DNA of 34,974 nucleotides from assembly GCA_017617995.1 (NCBI GenBank), contig JAFZVE010000023.1, forward strand, positions 1 to 34,974, written 5' to 3'. The DNA is from Clostridiales bacterium (GTDB taxonomy: Bacteria > Bacillota > Clostridia > Saccharofermentanales > Saccharofermentanaceae). Every line of letters begins with the position of its first letter. The stretch's first letter is position 1. Made by a program: the position numbers and the translations under genes. The notes beneath the pieces were generated by a model. That model had not been told where the DNA came from. It searched no databases and saw only the letters and a list, made by a program, of their open reading frames with translations. Below, piece after piece: positions 14,539 to 22,823 of this stretch.

Positions 14539-16974
14539 TTATCTCTCGTTAAAGACATTCTGCGATCGGTTGGTGATCGTCGCGATGACGGTGTCGAGAT
14601 CTTTCTGGCCGAGGAGATAGGCAGGCAGTTCCTCGTTTATGATCATCATGACCGCGTTATCTGACATGAGCACCGTATCGACCGATTCGAATGTCTGAAG
14701 GAGGATCTCCTCGAGTTTCGTTCTCGGATCATAAATACTGGCACAACGATAGATCATATCCGATCTCAGCTGTCCCGGCTGCTGAAGCTCGTCATAAGCA
14801 GACTGGTTGCTCTGTCTCATGATATCCACCCGGTACGCGGTGGCTGCGCGGTTGATCGGGAATGCCATATTCGATGATTTCAGGACATTCTCGCTCAGAA
14901 GGATATCGAGGAATGCGTATGCTCCCTCTTTCACGGCCGATCCGGCAGTGATCGAGAACGAGTTCGTGATACTCGCAGAAGGTCCGGTACCGTTTTCCGA
15001 CGGAAGTCCCAGGATCTTCAGATTCCTGTCAAAGTAATTGATCTGTGCAAGCGGCCGGATACTATCGATGTTCTCGACATAAATGAAATCATAAATGGTT
15101 TCTTCATCTATGGTCGGAATGATCACGTCGTACTGATCCTGCGGTGCCACGGAGACACCCTCCGGGATCTTATCCTTGAAGAACGATACCATCTTACGGA
15201 ACTCTTCCGTATCCAGATTCATCTTCTTATCCTGGAGCCACTGATCATAAGATCGCTCGAAACAGAGATCCAGAAAATGCATGCGACTGACGTATCCGGT
15301 TACCAGATCGACGCCGTTAAACTCATTTTCCACAAAGGATGCGTACTCCTCATAAGTAAACCCGACCTGGTCAGGCGCGACCCTCGTTCCATCCATAACG
15401 ATGCCGCCGATCGTAAATGCCGTCGGGATAAAGTACAGTTTCCCGTCGAGTCTCGATGCCTCGATGATCTTCGAATAGTAGGCCGAGGAATCGTACGTCT
15501 CCCTCTGGAGATAGGGTGACAGATCCTCCAGATACTGGCTGTCCAGTACATCGATCGACTGCGCGGCCCCGAGTATGACATCCGGCCCGTTTCCGGAACG
15601 GATATCCATCGTCAGGCTTCCGCTGACCATAGATAGTGCACTGTACATCTGACGGTCCGTCGTATCGATATCGTCCGTCACTTCACCGGTCGACTGATGC
15701 TCTCTCTGATCGTAGAGCACCAGCTGGACATGGTACTCCGGATTCTGTTCATTAAAGGCCGTCATGGCCTGCGCTTCGAAAAGCGAGACGGAATCGCTTA
15801 TGCTTGCGACCGTAAGAATGGTTTTCCCCGCATTCGGGTTCTTTTCCGCTTTCTCAAGAACATAGACGACCGCCGGATCGGGCATGATATACCATTCGAA
15901 CGGCGGGAGGGCTCCAAGCACGACCGTATCTCCCTCGACCGCAAGCACGGTCGCATTCTGCGTCTCATAGCGGTTGACATTGCAGTAGTCGAAATTGAGT
16001 TTACAGGTCTCGCTCTTGCCCGTTACATCGTATTCATAGATACCGGTCGCCTTCGTCAGATACCCGATCCCTTCGTTCGTCGAGGAATACTTCTGGTTGC
16101 GGCTCAGTGGCTTTCCATCCTTGACCTGCGTCACCTTTCCCGACGCGAGGTCAAGCTGGGCGATCAGTTGTGTTTTTCCCATGACTTCCACGATGGCCTG
16201 CCCGTTTCCGTAGCCATAGGCACTTATCACGTTATAAGTACCGGGGCCGAACGCCTGCTCGAAATCCACGTCATAAAGTGCTTTGCCGTTCTTTCCGACC
16301 ACGAGGAGGCTGGCACCTGCCTCTTCGGACCAGCCGGTACAGACATCGTAGCCTTCGATCATCTTCACATTGTAGATCCAGAAATCTTCGGTACCGACCG
16401 GCTTTAATTCCGAAGGCTGCCCCGGTACGATCATTTCTCCGGTGTTCGGATCCAGCTCCGCACTGTACATTTTCGTTTGGGTAACATAGTTCGCACCCGC
16501 CGACGGATCATCCGGATTCCATTCCTTTTCCGAGGTGACCACTTCGAAATAGAGCCGGATACCCTTTTCCCCTTGCACGAGTCCCAGATACTGGCTGGGC
16601 GCATAGGCAGTTTCATATTCCGATATGATCTTCGAGAGATTCACGATACTGAGTAGATTCCCCTCAAGATCGAAGATGCCCATCATATCGTAATAAAATG
16701 AATGGTTATATTCTTCGTTAGGAGCGGTCCCCACACGATAGTTCATCACGTACCGGTCACAGAGAAGATAGGGTCCCTGCGGATCTACGTAGATATATTC
16801 ATCCGTAGAAAAGTGCGGATCGAGTTCGATCCTCTTCACGTTATACCACGGGTCTGTTTCCAGCACCTTCTTCTTATTCGATTCTTTTTTCTTACACGAA
16901 GAAACAGACAACAAGGTCGACGTGACCACGAACGCCGAAAGCATAAACGACACGAATCCTCTGAGATTTTTCAT
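14539..16974 (-). CDS. Lipoprotein: propeller-like N-terminal half plus extracellular solute-binding C-terminal half (paralogue 2)
   Basis: 811 residues from the ATG at 16974 (a GTG two codons earlier is possible; the RBS is weak in both cases). Signal peptide with STLLSVSSC, lipid Cys at about 27, then KKKESNKKK. Residues about 50-370 carry propeller-like strands (GPYLLCDRYVMNYRV, GKNGKALYDVDFEQ, GDTVVLGAL). The hinge KNPNAGKTIL (about 378) leads into a solute-binding domain: FNEQNPEYHVQLVLYD, SGNGPDVILGAAQSID and ASRLDGKLYFIPTAFTIGG are classic ABC type 1 binding-protein segments. It shares length, hinge and the post-lipobox E-T/S-D-P-W/F motif with the lipoprotein at 4335-6770. No permease or ATPase is in the window. 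A TTGAAA-18-TATAAT promoter lies at 17058-17029, and transcription ends in palindrome array 2. Confidence 0.87.
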   Translation of the reverse strand: MKNLRGFVSFMLSAFVVTSTLLSVSSCKKKESNKKKVLETDPWYNVKRIELDPHFSTDEYIYVDPQGPYLLCDRYVMNYRVGTAPNEEYNHSFYYDMMGIFDLEGNLLSIVNLSKIISEYETAYAPSQYLGLVQGEKGIRLYFEVVTSEKEWNPDDPSAGANYVTQTKMYSAELDPNTGEMIVPGQPSELKPVGTEDFWIYNVKMIEGYDVCTGWSEEAGASLLVVGKNGKALYDVDFEQAFGPGTYNVISAYGYGNGQAIVEVMGKTQLIAQLDLASGKVTQVKDGKPLSRNQKYSSTNEGIGYLTKATGIYEYDVTGKSETCKLNFDYCNVNRYETQNATVLAVEGDTVVLGALPPFEWYIMPDPAVVYVLEKAEKNPNAGKTILTVASISDSVSLFEAQAMTAFNEQNPEYHVQLVLYDQREHQSTGEVTDDIDTTDRQMYSALSMVSGSLTMDIRSGNGPDVILGAAQSIDVLDSQYLEDLSPYLQRETYDSSAYYSKIIEASRLDGKLYFIPTAFTIGGIVMDGTRVAPDQVGFTYEEYASFVENEFNGVDLVTGYVSRMHFLDLCFERSYDQWLQDKKMNLDTEEFRKMVSFFKDKIPEGVSVAPQDQYDVIIPTIDEETIYDFIYVENIDSIRPLAQINYFDRNLKILGLPSENGTGPSASITNSFSITAGSAVKEGAYAFLDILLSENVLKSSNMAFPINRAATAYRVDIMRQSNQSAYDELQQPGQLRSDMIYRCASIYDPRTKLEEILLQTFESVDTVLMSDNAVMMIINEELPAYLLGQKDLDTVIATITNRSQNVFNER

Positions 16975-17028
16975 AAGCACACACCCGGAATTTCACTTGT
17001 CTTTCGCTGTGTTTCCACATCCGGATTC

Positions 17029-17058
17029 ATTATACTTTTCGGTTCGAAAGCATTTCAA
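17029..17058 (-). promoter_or_regulatory. Sigma-A type promoter of the second solute-binding lipoprotein
   Basis: On the minus strand TTGAAA (17058-17053) and TATAAT (17034-17029) are 18 bp apart, about 55 bp upstream of the start at 16974. Confidence 0.7.
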
Positions 17059-17095
17059 TGAATATGACAAAGATGTCACTAAATAGAGGTTTTCT

Positions 17096-19078
17096 TCAAG
17101 TCTTCGACAGGTCGATCCACATCGCCGGGCGGACAGCATAGTAGGGGTAGGTCAGCGCATCCTCGGGTTTATCGACCGACGGGAGTCCGTATGCACGGAC
17201 GCTTCCGTCATAGTCCACTCCCGCGGCAAAATGACTGCTGCTTCCGGGGGATCTCAGCCACCAGCGGCAGTTGCCGTCGTAAGCAGAAAGATCTGCATCG
17301 TCACCGGTTGCCCATTCATATCGAAATGCACCCTGTAAGATCGCGTACTCAGTTAATTGACACGTACATGCGTCGCCGTACGCGTAGATCTGCCTGTCCT
17401 CTTCCCCACTGTTCTTCGTGAGTTGGAAGTACTGAAGCACTTCATCGAGCGAGAGAAGGAAGACCTTATCCGTCGTTTCCCTGCCGCCATAGGTCCCGTA
17501 GACCGGGTTATCGTCATTTGGCAAAATGGTATCAAGAATCGCTTCCTGTTCCGTTATGGTAAATGCCGCCTTTATAAAATCGTCATTCAGATACGCCCGG
17601 ATCGTACTGGTTTCCCAGATGACATCCGTGAACTCTTCGTTATACGGCATGCAGGTCAACGCATACTTACTGATAACCAGCGCCTTTCCGTCTTTGACCT
17701 CTAGGACCTCCCACTCGATCGGCTGCGCGGTGGTATCCGAAGACTGAGGATACATTCCGAAGAAGATCGTGTCCCCAACCCGGATCGTATCGCCGTTCGG
17801 CAAGGTCGTCTGCGACGTACCCGGTGTGGGCGTCGGCGTAGGTGTCGGCGTAGGACTGGGTGTGGGCGAAGGAGTCGGCGTAGAGGTGGGTGTGGGGATC
17901 GGCGTGGGCGACAGTCTCCATCTGAACTTCGCCTCCTCATCTCCCCGGTAGCACGGAATTGCCAGTGAACGCTTGCCATTCATGTCCCCACCGGATGCGG
18001 CATAGGCTTTGCGCTCATCCTTTCCCAGAGAAGAGAGCGCCATGTTATAGGCTTCTTTTGCGGTTCTGCCCGAAAGGAGCTGGTCGACGAACTCCCGGGC
18101 CAGACCGGAAGCATAGCTCTTCCCGACTTCATTGTGGAAGGCTACCAGTGCCGGGACCCCGATCTTCGCACGAGCATCGGCCCAGGCCTCGGAGTATTCA
18201 TCGTCAAGACCCATCTGCAGACAGCTTCCGAAGAAGAAAATCGTGCCCTCGAGCGGCTGGTCCTCCGTGCCGTAACGCTCAGTAAGGAAATCCGCCGTGA
18301 TGGCATAGCCTCCGTTCACGACCGCGATCCGTCCGTTTAGAAGATCCGTGGAATAGTTCCGGTTCATGCCCGTCTCCGCCTTCTGCGCCAGACGCATCAT
18401 CGGGACTTTCCCCTGGTTTTTAAAGTTCATATACGTCCCGTGAAGGAAGAAGAGAACCACATCGTAATCCTTAAGAGACATGAGATCCTCGAGCGATACT
18501 GTCAGATCGAGTCTCGTATCCACGCCCTGCTCACTCCAGGTGGTTCCCATATCCTCAAAAACATCCAGAAGATACATGTCGCTCTTTTCAGCCGGATCGG
18601 CCATCCCGTCGAGAATGAGGATGGAACTTCTGTGATCCGGACTCTCGAAGGACTCATCCTTCAGATCCGGAAAGGTGGGCATAGTATAGGAAGAACAGGT
18701 ATCGTAGGACCCGCCGAAGTTCTCAGCGCCGAGCACGCCGCAGAGGTACTCGAAAGTGATGTAGTGCTGTTTCTTATCGTAGACGATCGACTCCGAAGAG
18801 ATCTTCCCTTCTTCGGCCATTTTCTTAATGGCCTCGAGCATGGTATCGAGCTTCGTATCCGCATCCTTGCCAGCGAATTTCCTGTCAGAACGGATCTTCG
18901 CAAGATAGGTATTGACATAGTCGATCTGTTCGAAGTCCTGCTCCGTCAGAAAAGACTTCTTCTCTTTACCGGTATCCTGGACGGACTCCTTCTCGAAGAG
19001 CAGCAGCGTGCCAATCCCGATCGCGCCTAGAAAGACGACCAGGATCACTGCGATCACGATGGTTCTTCTGCTTCTCAT
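17096..19078 (-). CDS. Membrane-anchored clan CD-like cysteine peptidase with DUF6273 domain
   Basis: 660 residues from the ATG at 19078 (GGAGAGGGG just upstream; the ATG at 19102 lacks an RBS). N-terminal signal anchor (about 7-30). Residues about 150-385 look like a caspase/clostripain-type (clan CD, C11-like) domain: a hydrophobic strand ending VVLFFLHG (His213) and another ending TIFFFGSC (Cys286) match the family's H-G and x-C catalytic dyad. A Pro/Thr/Ser repeat linker (about 388-420, repeated TPTP and SPTP) follows. Residues about 425-660 are a DUF6273 domain: IRVGDTIFFGMYPQ, PIEWEVLEVKDGKALVISKY, TDKVFLLS, NCRWWLRSPG and YYAVRPAMWIDL are its signature segments; this fold is C-type-lectin-like. 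Likely an extracytoplasmic peptidase with a binding domain. Target and activation are unknown. Confidence 0.8.
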   Translation of the reverse strand: MRSRRTIVIAVILVVFLGAIGIGTLLLFEKESVQDTGKEKKSFLTEQDFEQIDYVNTYLAKIRSDRKFAGKDADTKLDTMLEAIKKMAEEGKISSESIVYDKKQHYITFEYLCGVLGAENFGGSYDTCSSYTMPTFPDLKDESFESPDHRSSILILDGMADPAEKSDMYLLDVFEDMGTTWSEQGVDTRLDLTVSLEDLMSLKDYDVVLFFLHGTYMNFKNQGKVPMMRLAQKAETGMNRNYSTDLLNGRIAVVNGGYAITADFLTERYGTEDQPLEGTIFFFGSCLQMGLDDEYSEAWADARAKIGVPALVAFHNEVGKSYASGLAREFVDQLLSGRTAKEAYNMALSSLGKDERKAYAASGGDMNGKRSLAIPCYRGDEEAKFRWRLSPTPIPTPTSTPTPSPTPSPTPTPTPTPTPGTSQTTLPNGDTIRVGDTIFFGMYPQSSDTTAQPIEWEVLEVKDGKALVISKYALTCMPYNEEFTDVIWETSTIRAYLNDDFIKAAFTITEQEAILDTILPNDDNPVYGTYGGRETTDKVFLLSLDEVLQYFQLTKNSGEEDRQIYAYGDACTCQLTEYAILQGAFRYEWATGDDADLSAYDGNCRWWLRSPGSSSHFAAGVDYDGSVRAYGLPSVDKPEDALTYPYYAVRPAMWIDLSKT

Positions 19079-19142
19079 ACGAGCCCCTCTCCATGTAAAC
19101 ACCTAAGGTTAAAGGATCCGGCCTCCGCCGTATCCCAGTTTC

Positions 19143-19151
19143 ATTGTAGCA
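19143..19151 (-). promoter_or_regulatory. Extended -10 promoter of the peptidase gene
   Basis: On the minus strand TGCTACAAT (19151-19143) is an extended -10, about 65 bp upstream of the start at 19078. Confidence 0.5.
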
Positions 19152-19245
19152 CGTTTCGAAGGTTCGTTAGTGACTTCCGATTCACATGAAGCGACCCCAT
19201 CCGTTTCTCACGAACCGCAGCTTCCCCCCTCTCACGAAATGCAGA

Positions 19246-19254
19246 TGGTATAAT
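19246..19254 (+). promoter_or_regulatory. Extended -10 promoter of the STAS-like gene
   Basis: TGGTATAAT (19246-19254) is an extended -10 with a perfect TATAAT, about 50 bp upstream of the ATG at 19305. No clear -35. Confidence 0.6.
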
Positions 19255-19304
19255 AGTTCCGGAAAGACAAGGTCTACACTGACGTAACAAAGAAGGACAG
19301 AAAA

Positions 19305-19694
19305 ATGTTTGAAAGTGATTTTGCCAAGTGCGAATATATCGAGAAAGATAACGTGGTCTTCCACATCTGGAAGAAGGAAGCCCACTTCGATGACTATAGA
19401 AATCCCGTGACCGCATCTCTTGAGATGCTGAGAGAACACAAGAACAGTATCTTTATCGTCGATGCCCGAAACGGCTTCGAAGACGTCAAAGAAGATGTCG
19501 AGTGGGGCTTTGACTGGTTCCTCCCGGAACTGAAGAAGACCGGCTGCCGCATCTGGGGATTCATCCTCCCGGAAGTCTCGGAGATCGAGGGTGAGATCGA
19601 CCTCTGGACAAGAGAAGTCGAGAAGAATTTCCGCGTCATCCGCGCCGAGTCCTACGAAAAAATCGTTAAGCTCGCCGCTGAAGTACAGCCCTGA
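19305..19694 (+). CDS. Small STAS/SEC14-like cytoplasmic protein
   Basis: 129 residues; an AAGGA-type RBS lies upstream. The order strand (NVVFHIWKKEAHFDDYRN), helix (PVTASLEMLREHK), strand (NSIFIVDARN), helix with WFLPELKKTGCR, strand (IWGFILPE) fits the STAS/SpoIIAA-like fold of stand-alone proteins seen in many bacteria. No phosphorylatable Ser in the canonical D-S-S position is evident, so it is probably not an anti-sigma antagonist of the SpoIIAA kind. It is monocistronic with its own extended -10. Its last codons form one arm of a hairpin that terminates the convergent gene. Confidence 0.6.
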   Translation: MFESDFAKCEYIEKDNVVFHIWKKEAHFDDYRNPVTASLEMLREHKNSIFIVDARNGFEDVKEDVEWGFDWFLPELKKTGCRIWGFILPEVSEIEGEIDLWTREVEKNFRVIRAESYEKIVKLAAEVQP

Positions 19695-19706
19695 AGCTTA
19701 ACGATT
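19655..19706 (-). terminator. Terminator of the convergent membrane protein gene, lying inside the STAS-like gene
   Basis: AATCGTTAAGCT (19661-19672) and AGCTTAACGATT (19695-19706) are a perfect 12-bp inverted repeat with a 22-nt loop. On the minus strand the hairpin is followed at once by a run of T (19660-19655). The coding end of the STAS-like gene thus doubles as terminator for the gene ending at 19737. Confidence 0.75.
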
Positions 19707-19736
19707 CGTTTCCTAAATCTAACTGAATATCCGAGA

Positions 19737-20321
19737 TCAGGCCTCCACCGAGGTCTCGTATTCGTATGTCTGCTTACGGAAGCAGAAGCCCATGCAGATA
19801 CCCATCATGACTCCGATCAGGATTCCCGAAAAATCGGAGAAGGAATTGCTGAATACGAAGGAGTATATCACGGCGAAGAAGACAGCCCAGAAGAAGTTGA
19901 AAGGTCCGGTCTTCTGAACGAGCTTCGGAGCGACGGTTCCCTGGAATACCGCACGGCCGTCCTTATGGTAGGACGCATTCTGTGCCATGAGGAAAACGAC
20001 CTGCTGGTCCATAAGACCCGTGACCGGCTCGCCGTTAATGTCCAGGGCAAAGAGTACTTCATCACAGGTGAAGCAGTTTCCTTCTCTGGTCACGACATAC
20101 AGTGCCTTCAGCTGGCCCTTCTTGGTATAGCCGTAGATCTTGCCTTTGTTCTCGAGAACGTCCATCAGGTGATTTGTATCGATGACGAAGTCCATGTTAC
20201 GGAAGATCTTGCTCTTTCTAAGCTTTCTCTTGCTGATCTCTACGATCGAGTAGCCCTGGATATTGAGGCTCTCTGCGCTGAACGGTTTTTTGATGAAGAT
20301 GTTTCTTAATGTCTGTGTCAT
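19737..20321 (-). CDS. Membrane protein with cytoplasmic N-terminal domain, unknown function
   Basis: 194 residues; AAGGAC precedes the ATG. Residues 1-130 are soluble: a basic KRKLRKSKIFRN stretch, then a strand-rich part (GKIYGYTKKGQLKALYVVTR, EVLFALDINGEPVTGL). Two TM helices follow (about 143-160 and 165-182), with Met/Cys-rich MMGICMGFCF in the second. No family recognised. It is monocistronic, divergent from the CDF transporter gene and convergent with the STAS-like gene. A possible partner of the metal transporter from position alone, which is weak evidence. Confidence 0.7.
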   Translation of the reverse strand: MTQTLRNIFIKKPFSAESLNIQGYSIVEISKRKLRKSKIFRNMDFVIDTNHLMDVLENKGKIYGYTKKGQLKALYVVTREGNCFTCDEVLFALDINGEPVTGLMDQQVVFLMAQNASYHKDGRAVFQGTVAPKLVQKTGPFNFFWAVFFAVIYSFVFSNSFSDFSGILIGVMMGICMGFCFRKQTYEYETSVEA

Positions 20322-20518
20322 GTCCTTACCCTCTGTTTTCTGAAGTCCTTCGCTTCACTTGATGGTTTCATTCTAATCCGTCAAGATAAAGACATCGTCA
20401 AACAAAGGTAAAGAATGATTAAAGTCTTCCGCACGAAAAGCACTGGCACAGATTTCCTCTTGCCATTTCCCGTAAATAGCCACAAAATGTTAGTAATCAT
20501 ATATAGGGGTGTAGAAAT

Positions 20519-21658
20519 ATGGGTGAACAGAATAACGATATCGCCGTCATGACCGAAAACAGAGAGAAAACCATCGTCCGGACCAGCATCATCGGCATCG
20601 TGACGAACCTCTTTCTCGTCGGATTTAAAGCCTTCGTCGGACTGGTCTCCAACTCCATCGCCGTCATCCTCGATGCGGTAAACAATCTCTCGGACGCACT
20701 TTCGTCCGTCATCACGATCATCGGCGCCAAGCTCGGCTCGAAGCAGCCGGATAAGAAGCATCCTCTGGGCTATGGCCGGATCGAGTATCTAAGCTCGATG
20801 CTCGTGGCCGCGCTCGTACTCTATGCCGGTATCACCTCTCTCGTGGAGTCGGTAAAGAAGATCATCCACCCCGAAGAAGCAGACTACAGTACCGTATCGC
20901 TCATCATCATCTTCGTCGCCATCATCGTCAAGCTCATCCTCGGCATGTACGTGAGAAACCAGGGTAAGAAAGTGAACTCCGGCGCGCTCACCGCCTCCGG
21001 TTCCGATGCGCTCTTCGACGCGATCCTTTCTTCTTCGGTACTTGCTTCGGCCATCGTCTTCCTCATCTGGAACATCTCGCTTGAGGCTTACGTCGGTGTC
21101 GTGATCGCATGCTTCATCATCAAGGCCGGTATCGAGATGATGGTCGAGACCTTAAACGACATCATCGGCAAACGCGAAGATGCCGAAACGATCCAGGAAC
21201 TCAAGGAGATCATCTGCTCGGAAGAAGCCGTCCTCGGCGCCTACGATGTCACGCTCTTTAACTACGGTCCGAGTAAGAACTACGGTTCCGTCCATGTCGA
21301 ACTTCCGGATAATCTGACCGTCAACGACGTCGACAAGATCACGAGACGTATCCAGACCGATGTATTTAAGAAAACCGGCGTCATCCTCACGGGTATCGGC
21401 GTCTATTCCTTCAACACATCAGATGACGAAGCCGCCCGGATCCGAAATGCGGTCCAGAAGATCGTTCTTTCCCATGACTGGGCCCTGCAGATGCATGGTT
21501 TCTACGCGGATACAGAAAAGAAGACCATCCGTTTCGACGTAGTCGTCAGTTTCGATATCGAGCGTAAGGAAGCAATCGAGACACTCACGGAAGAGATCCG
21601 TAAAGCCTATCCGGATTACGAGCTGCTCATCATCCCGGATGTGGATATGGCAGATTGA
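20519..21658 (+). CDS. Cation diffusion facilitator (CDF) family divalent metal transporter, Mn/Fe-type site
   Basis: 379 residues; the RBS AGGGGTG precedes the ATG. Six TM helices in residues about 20-215 and a C-terminal cytoplasmic domain (about 220-300) of the CDF dimerisation type, plus about 80 extra C-terminal residues. The TM2 metal site reads N55-NLS-D59 and the TM5 site D-ALF-D, where Zn transporters have H/D-x3-D and H-x3-D. Lack of the His residues points to manganese or iron rather than zinc, by analogy with Mn-CDFs such as MntE. CDFs export divalent cations by proton antiport. The downstream gene starts 25 bp after the stop with an excellent RBS, so the two are probably cotranscribed. 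Confidence 0.93.
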   Translation: MGEQNNDIAVMTENREKTIVRTSIIGIVTNLFLVGFKAFVGLVSNSIAVILDAVNNLSDALSSVITIIGAKLGSKQPDKKHPLGYGRIEYLSSMLVAALVLYAGITSLVESVKKIIHPEEADYSTVSLIIIFVAIIVKLILGMYVRNQGKKVNSGALTASGSDALFDAILSSSVLASAIVFLIWNISLEAYVGVVIACFIIKAGIEMMVETLNDIIGKREDAETIQELKEIICSEEAVLGAYDVTLFNYGPSKNYGSVHVELPDNLTVNDVDKITRRIQTDVFKKTGVILTGIGVYSFNTSDDEAARIRNAVQKIVLSHDWALQMHGFYADTEKKTIRFDVVVSFDIERKEAIETLTEEIRKAYPDYELLIIPDVDMAD

Positions 21659-21683
21659 TTCCAAAATACAGGAGGTGACCAGG

Positions 21684-22217
21684 ATGTTTATACCTTCGAT
21701 GACAGAAGCTCTCTCTTCCCTTCTCGATCTGGGATTTATCGTCGAGACGGAAAGTGCCGTTGATCGGTACGAACGCCTCGCTTGTACGCGTGAAGATATC
21801 CGGATCGTCATCGAGCACGAGAGCTACCATCTCGCCCTCATACTGTCCATGTTCCTCGATAGTAAGGAAGTCGATGTAAACAAGCTGTTCGAAGCCCTCG
21901 CTCTTCCCTACCGCAGAAAGTATGAGTATCCGGATAAAGACTCTCTCAGTAAAGCGATCGCCTATATGACCGAGGCCGTAAGCGGATGCATCGGTCCATA
22001 CCGGGACGATCCGGAAGGCCTGAAAAGCGCACTCGCAGAAGCTCTCATCCCCGAGTCCGACATGACAGAGGAAGAGAAGTATCTTCTTGCCGCCGACCGC
22101 GAGTACCTGGCAGGAAACTACAGGCAGGCCATAGTTTTCTATGAACATGCCGAATCAAACATGAGCGAACTTCAAAGGAAGCGCTATAATAGAGTGATAG
22201 AAAAATCCAAAGAATAA
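21684..22217 (+). CDS. Small cytoplasmic protein with TPR-like C-terminus
   Basis: 177 residues from the ATG at 21684, which has a perfect AGGAGGTG 6 bp upstream. An ATG at 21639 lies inside the CDF gene and lacks an RBS. The N-terminal part (FIPSMTEALSSLLDLGFIVE...) is alpha/beta. The C-terminal segment EKYLLAADREYLAGNYRQAI...YEHAE is one TPR-like helix pair. No TM segment. It follows the CDF transporter gene as the second gene of a probable operon. The function is unknown; an adaptor role would fit a TPR, but this is a guess. Confidence 0.75.
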   Translation: MFIPSMTEALSSLLDLGFIVETESAVDRYERLACTREDIRIVIEHESYHLALILSMFLDSKEVDVNKLFEALALPYRRKYEYPDKDSLSKAIAYMTEAVSGCIGPYRDDPEGLKSALAEALIPESDMTEEEKYLLAADREYLAGNYRQAIVFYEHAESNMSELQRKRYNRVIEKSKE

Positions 22218-22230
22218 ACGGAAGGAAGCC

Positions 22231-22605
22231 TCACAGCTTGTACTTGTCGCACACATCCGGATAATGCTCCTTAAGAAGAGCATTCCACTGCTTCGCGACT
22301 TTGCCCTCGAAGAAGTACCAGCCGAAATACCCGCCGACTCCGACCAGGGCCGCGAAAAACAGCAGGAATCCCAGGATATAGCCGGCTCCCGCGCCCGTAA
22401 CGGCGAAGGAAATCCCCAGAAACGCCATAACGACAGCCGCCACCACCAGAAGCACGATCAGTGAAGTGTGTTGTTTCTTCTTTCTCTCATTTAACTGGCC
22501 GAAAACATCCGCCAACTGTTCTTCACTGAGTTCCTTCTTCTTCAGCGCCGCCTCCAGACGGACATTGAGTTCATACTTTACGATCTCGTATACGTGAATA
22601 CCCAT
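22231..22605 (-). CDS. Small two-TM membrane protein
   Basis: 124 residues from the ATG at 22605, chosen because GGGAGG lies upstream at good spacing. The frame stays open to 22875, but that part overlaps the rpiA start and has unusual composition. A helical N-terminal region (about 1-45, IVKYELNVRLEAALKKKELSEEQLADVF) resembles a short SHOCT-like or oligomerisation helix pair. Two TM helices follow (about 50-70 and 75-98, Gly-rich), then a short cytoplasmic tail. It is convergent with the TPR-like gene (13 bp gap) and divergent from rpiA. No family assigned. Confidence 0.75.
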   Translation of the reverse strand: MGIHVYEIVKYELNVRLEAALKKKELSEEQLADVFGQLNERKKKQHTSLIVLLVVAAVVMAFLGISFAVTGAGAGYILGFLLFFAALVGVGGYFGWYFFEGKVAKQWNALLKEHYPDVCDKYKL

Positions 22606-22644
22606 ACTTTTTCCTCCCGGATTGATTTGCCATCTAGTAAAAAG

Positions 22645-22671
22645 AGTATAGGTCGGAAGAATATATGTCAA
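22645..22671 (-). promoter_or_regulatory. Promoter of the two-TM gene
   Basis: On the minus strand a perfect TTGACA (22671-22666) is followed 15 bp later by TATACT (22650-22645). The spacing is short; the same 15-bp arrangement occurs at 24204-24230. Confidence 0.5.
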
Positions 22672-22823
22672 CCGCCGGCTCTGTGAAAACCGGCCCCACA
22701 CGTACCACCCGGCCCCCCTGCCTCGCCGAATCTCGAAATCCTCCTCCCCGCCACGACTTTTCTTCCCAAATATTCCCCCGTTTGCAGTAAAATAAGAAAA
22801 AGGAAAAAGTGAGGATATCGAAG

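Noticed and set aside
14113..14620. Overlapping repeat ORFs on both strands (18-residue repeats)
   Set aside because: The 54-bp palindromic repeat has no stop in several frames. Several frames being open on both strands argues against coding.
17096..17760. Diversity-generating retroelement target
   Set aside because: DUF6273 is lectin-like, but no reverse transcriptase, template repeat or adenine-biased variable repeat was found.
17822..17918. Tandem repeat DNA (GTNGGCGTNGGN-like)
   Set aside because: It is simply the coding sequence of the Pro-Thr/Ser linker in the peptidase gene.
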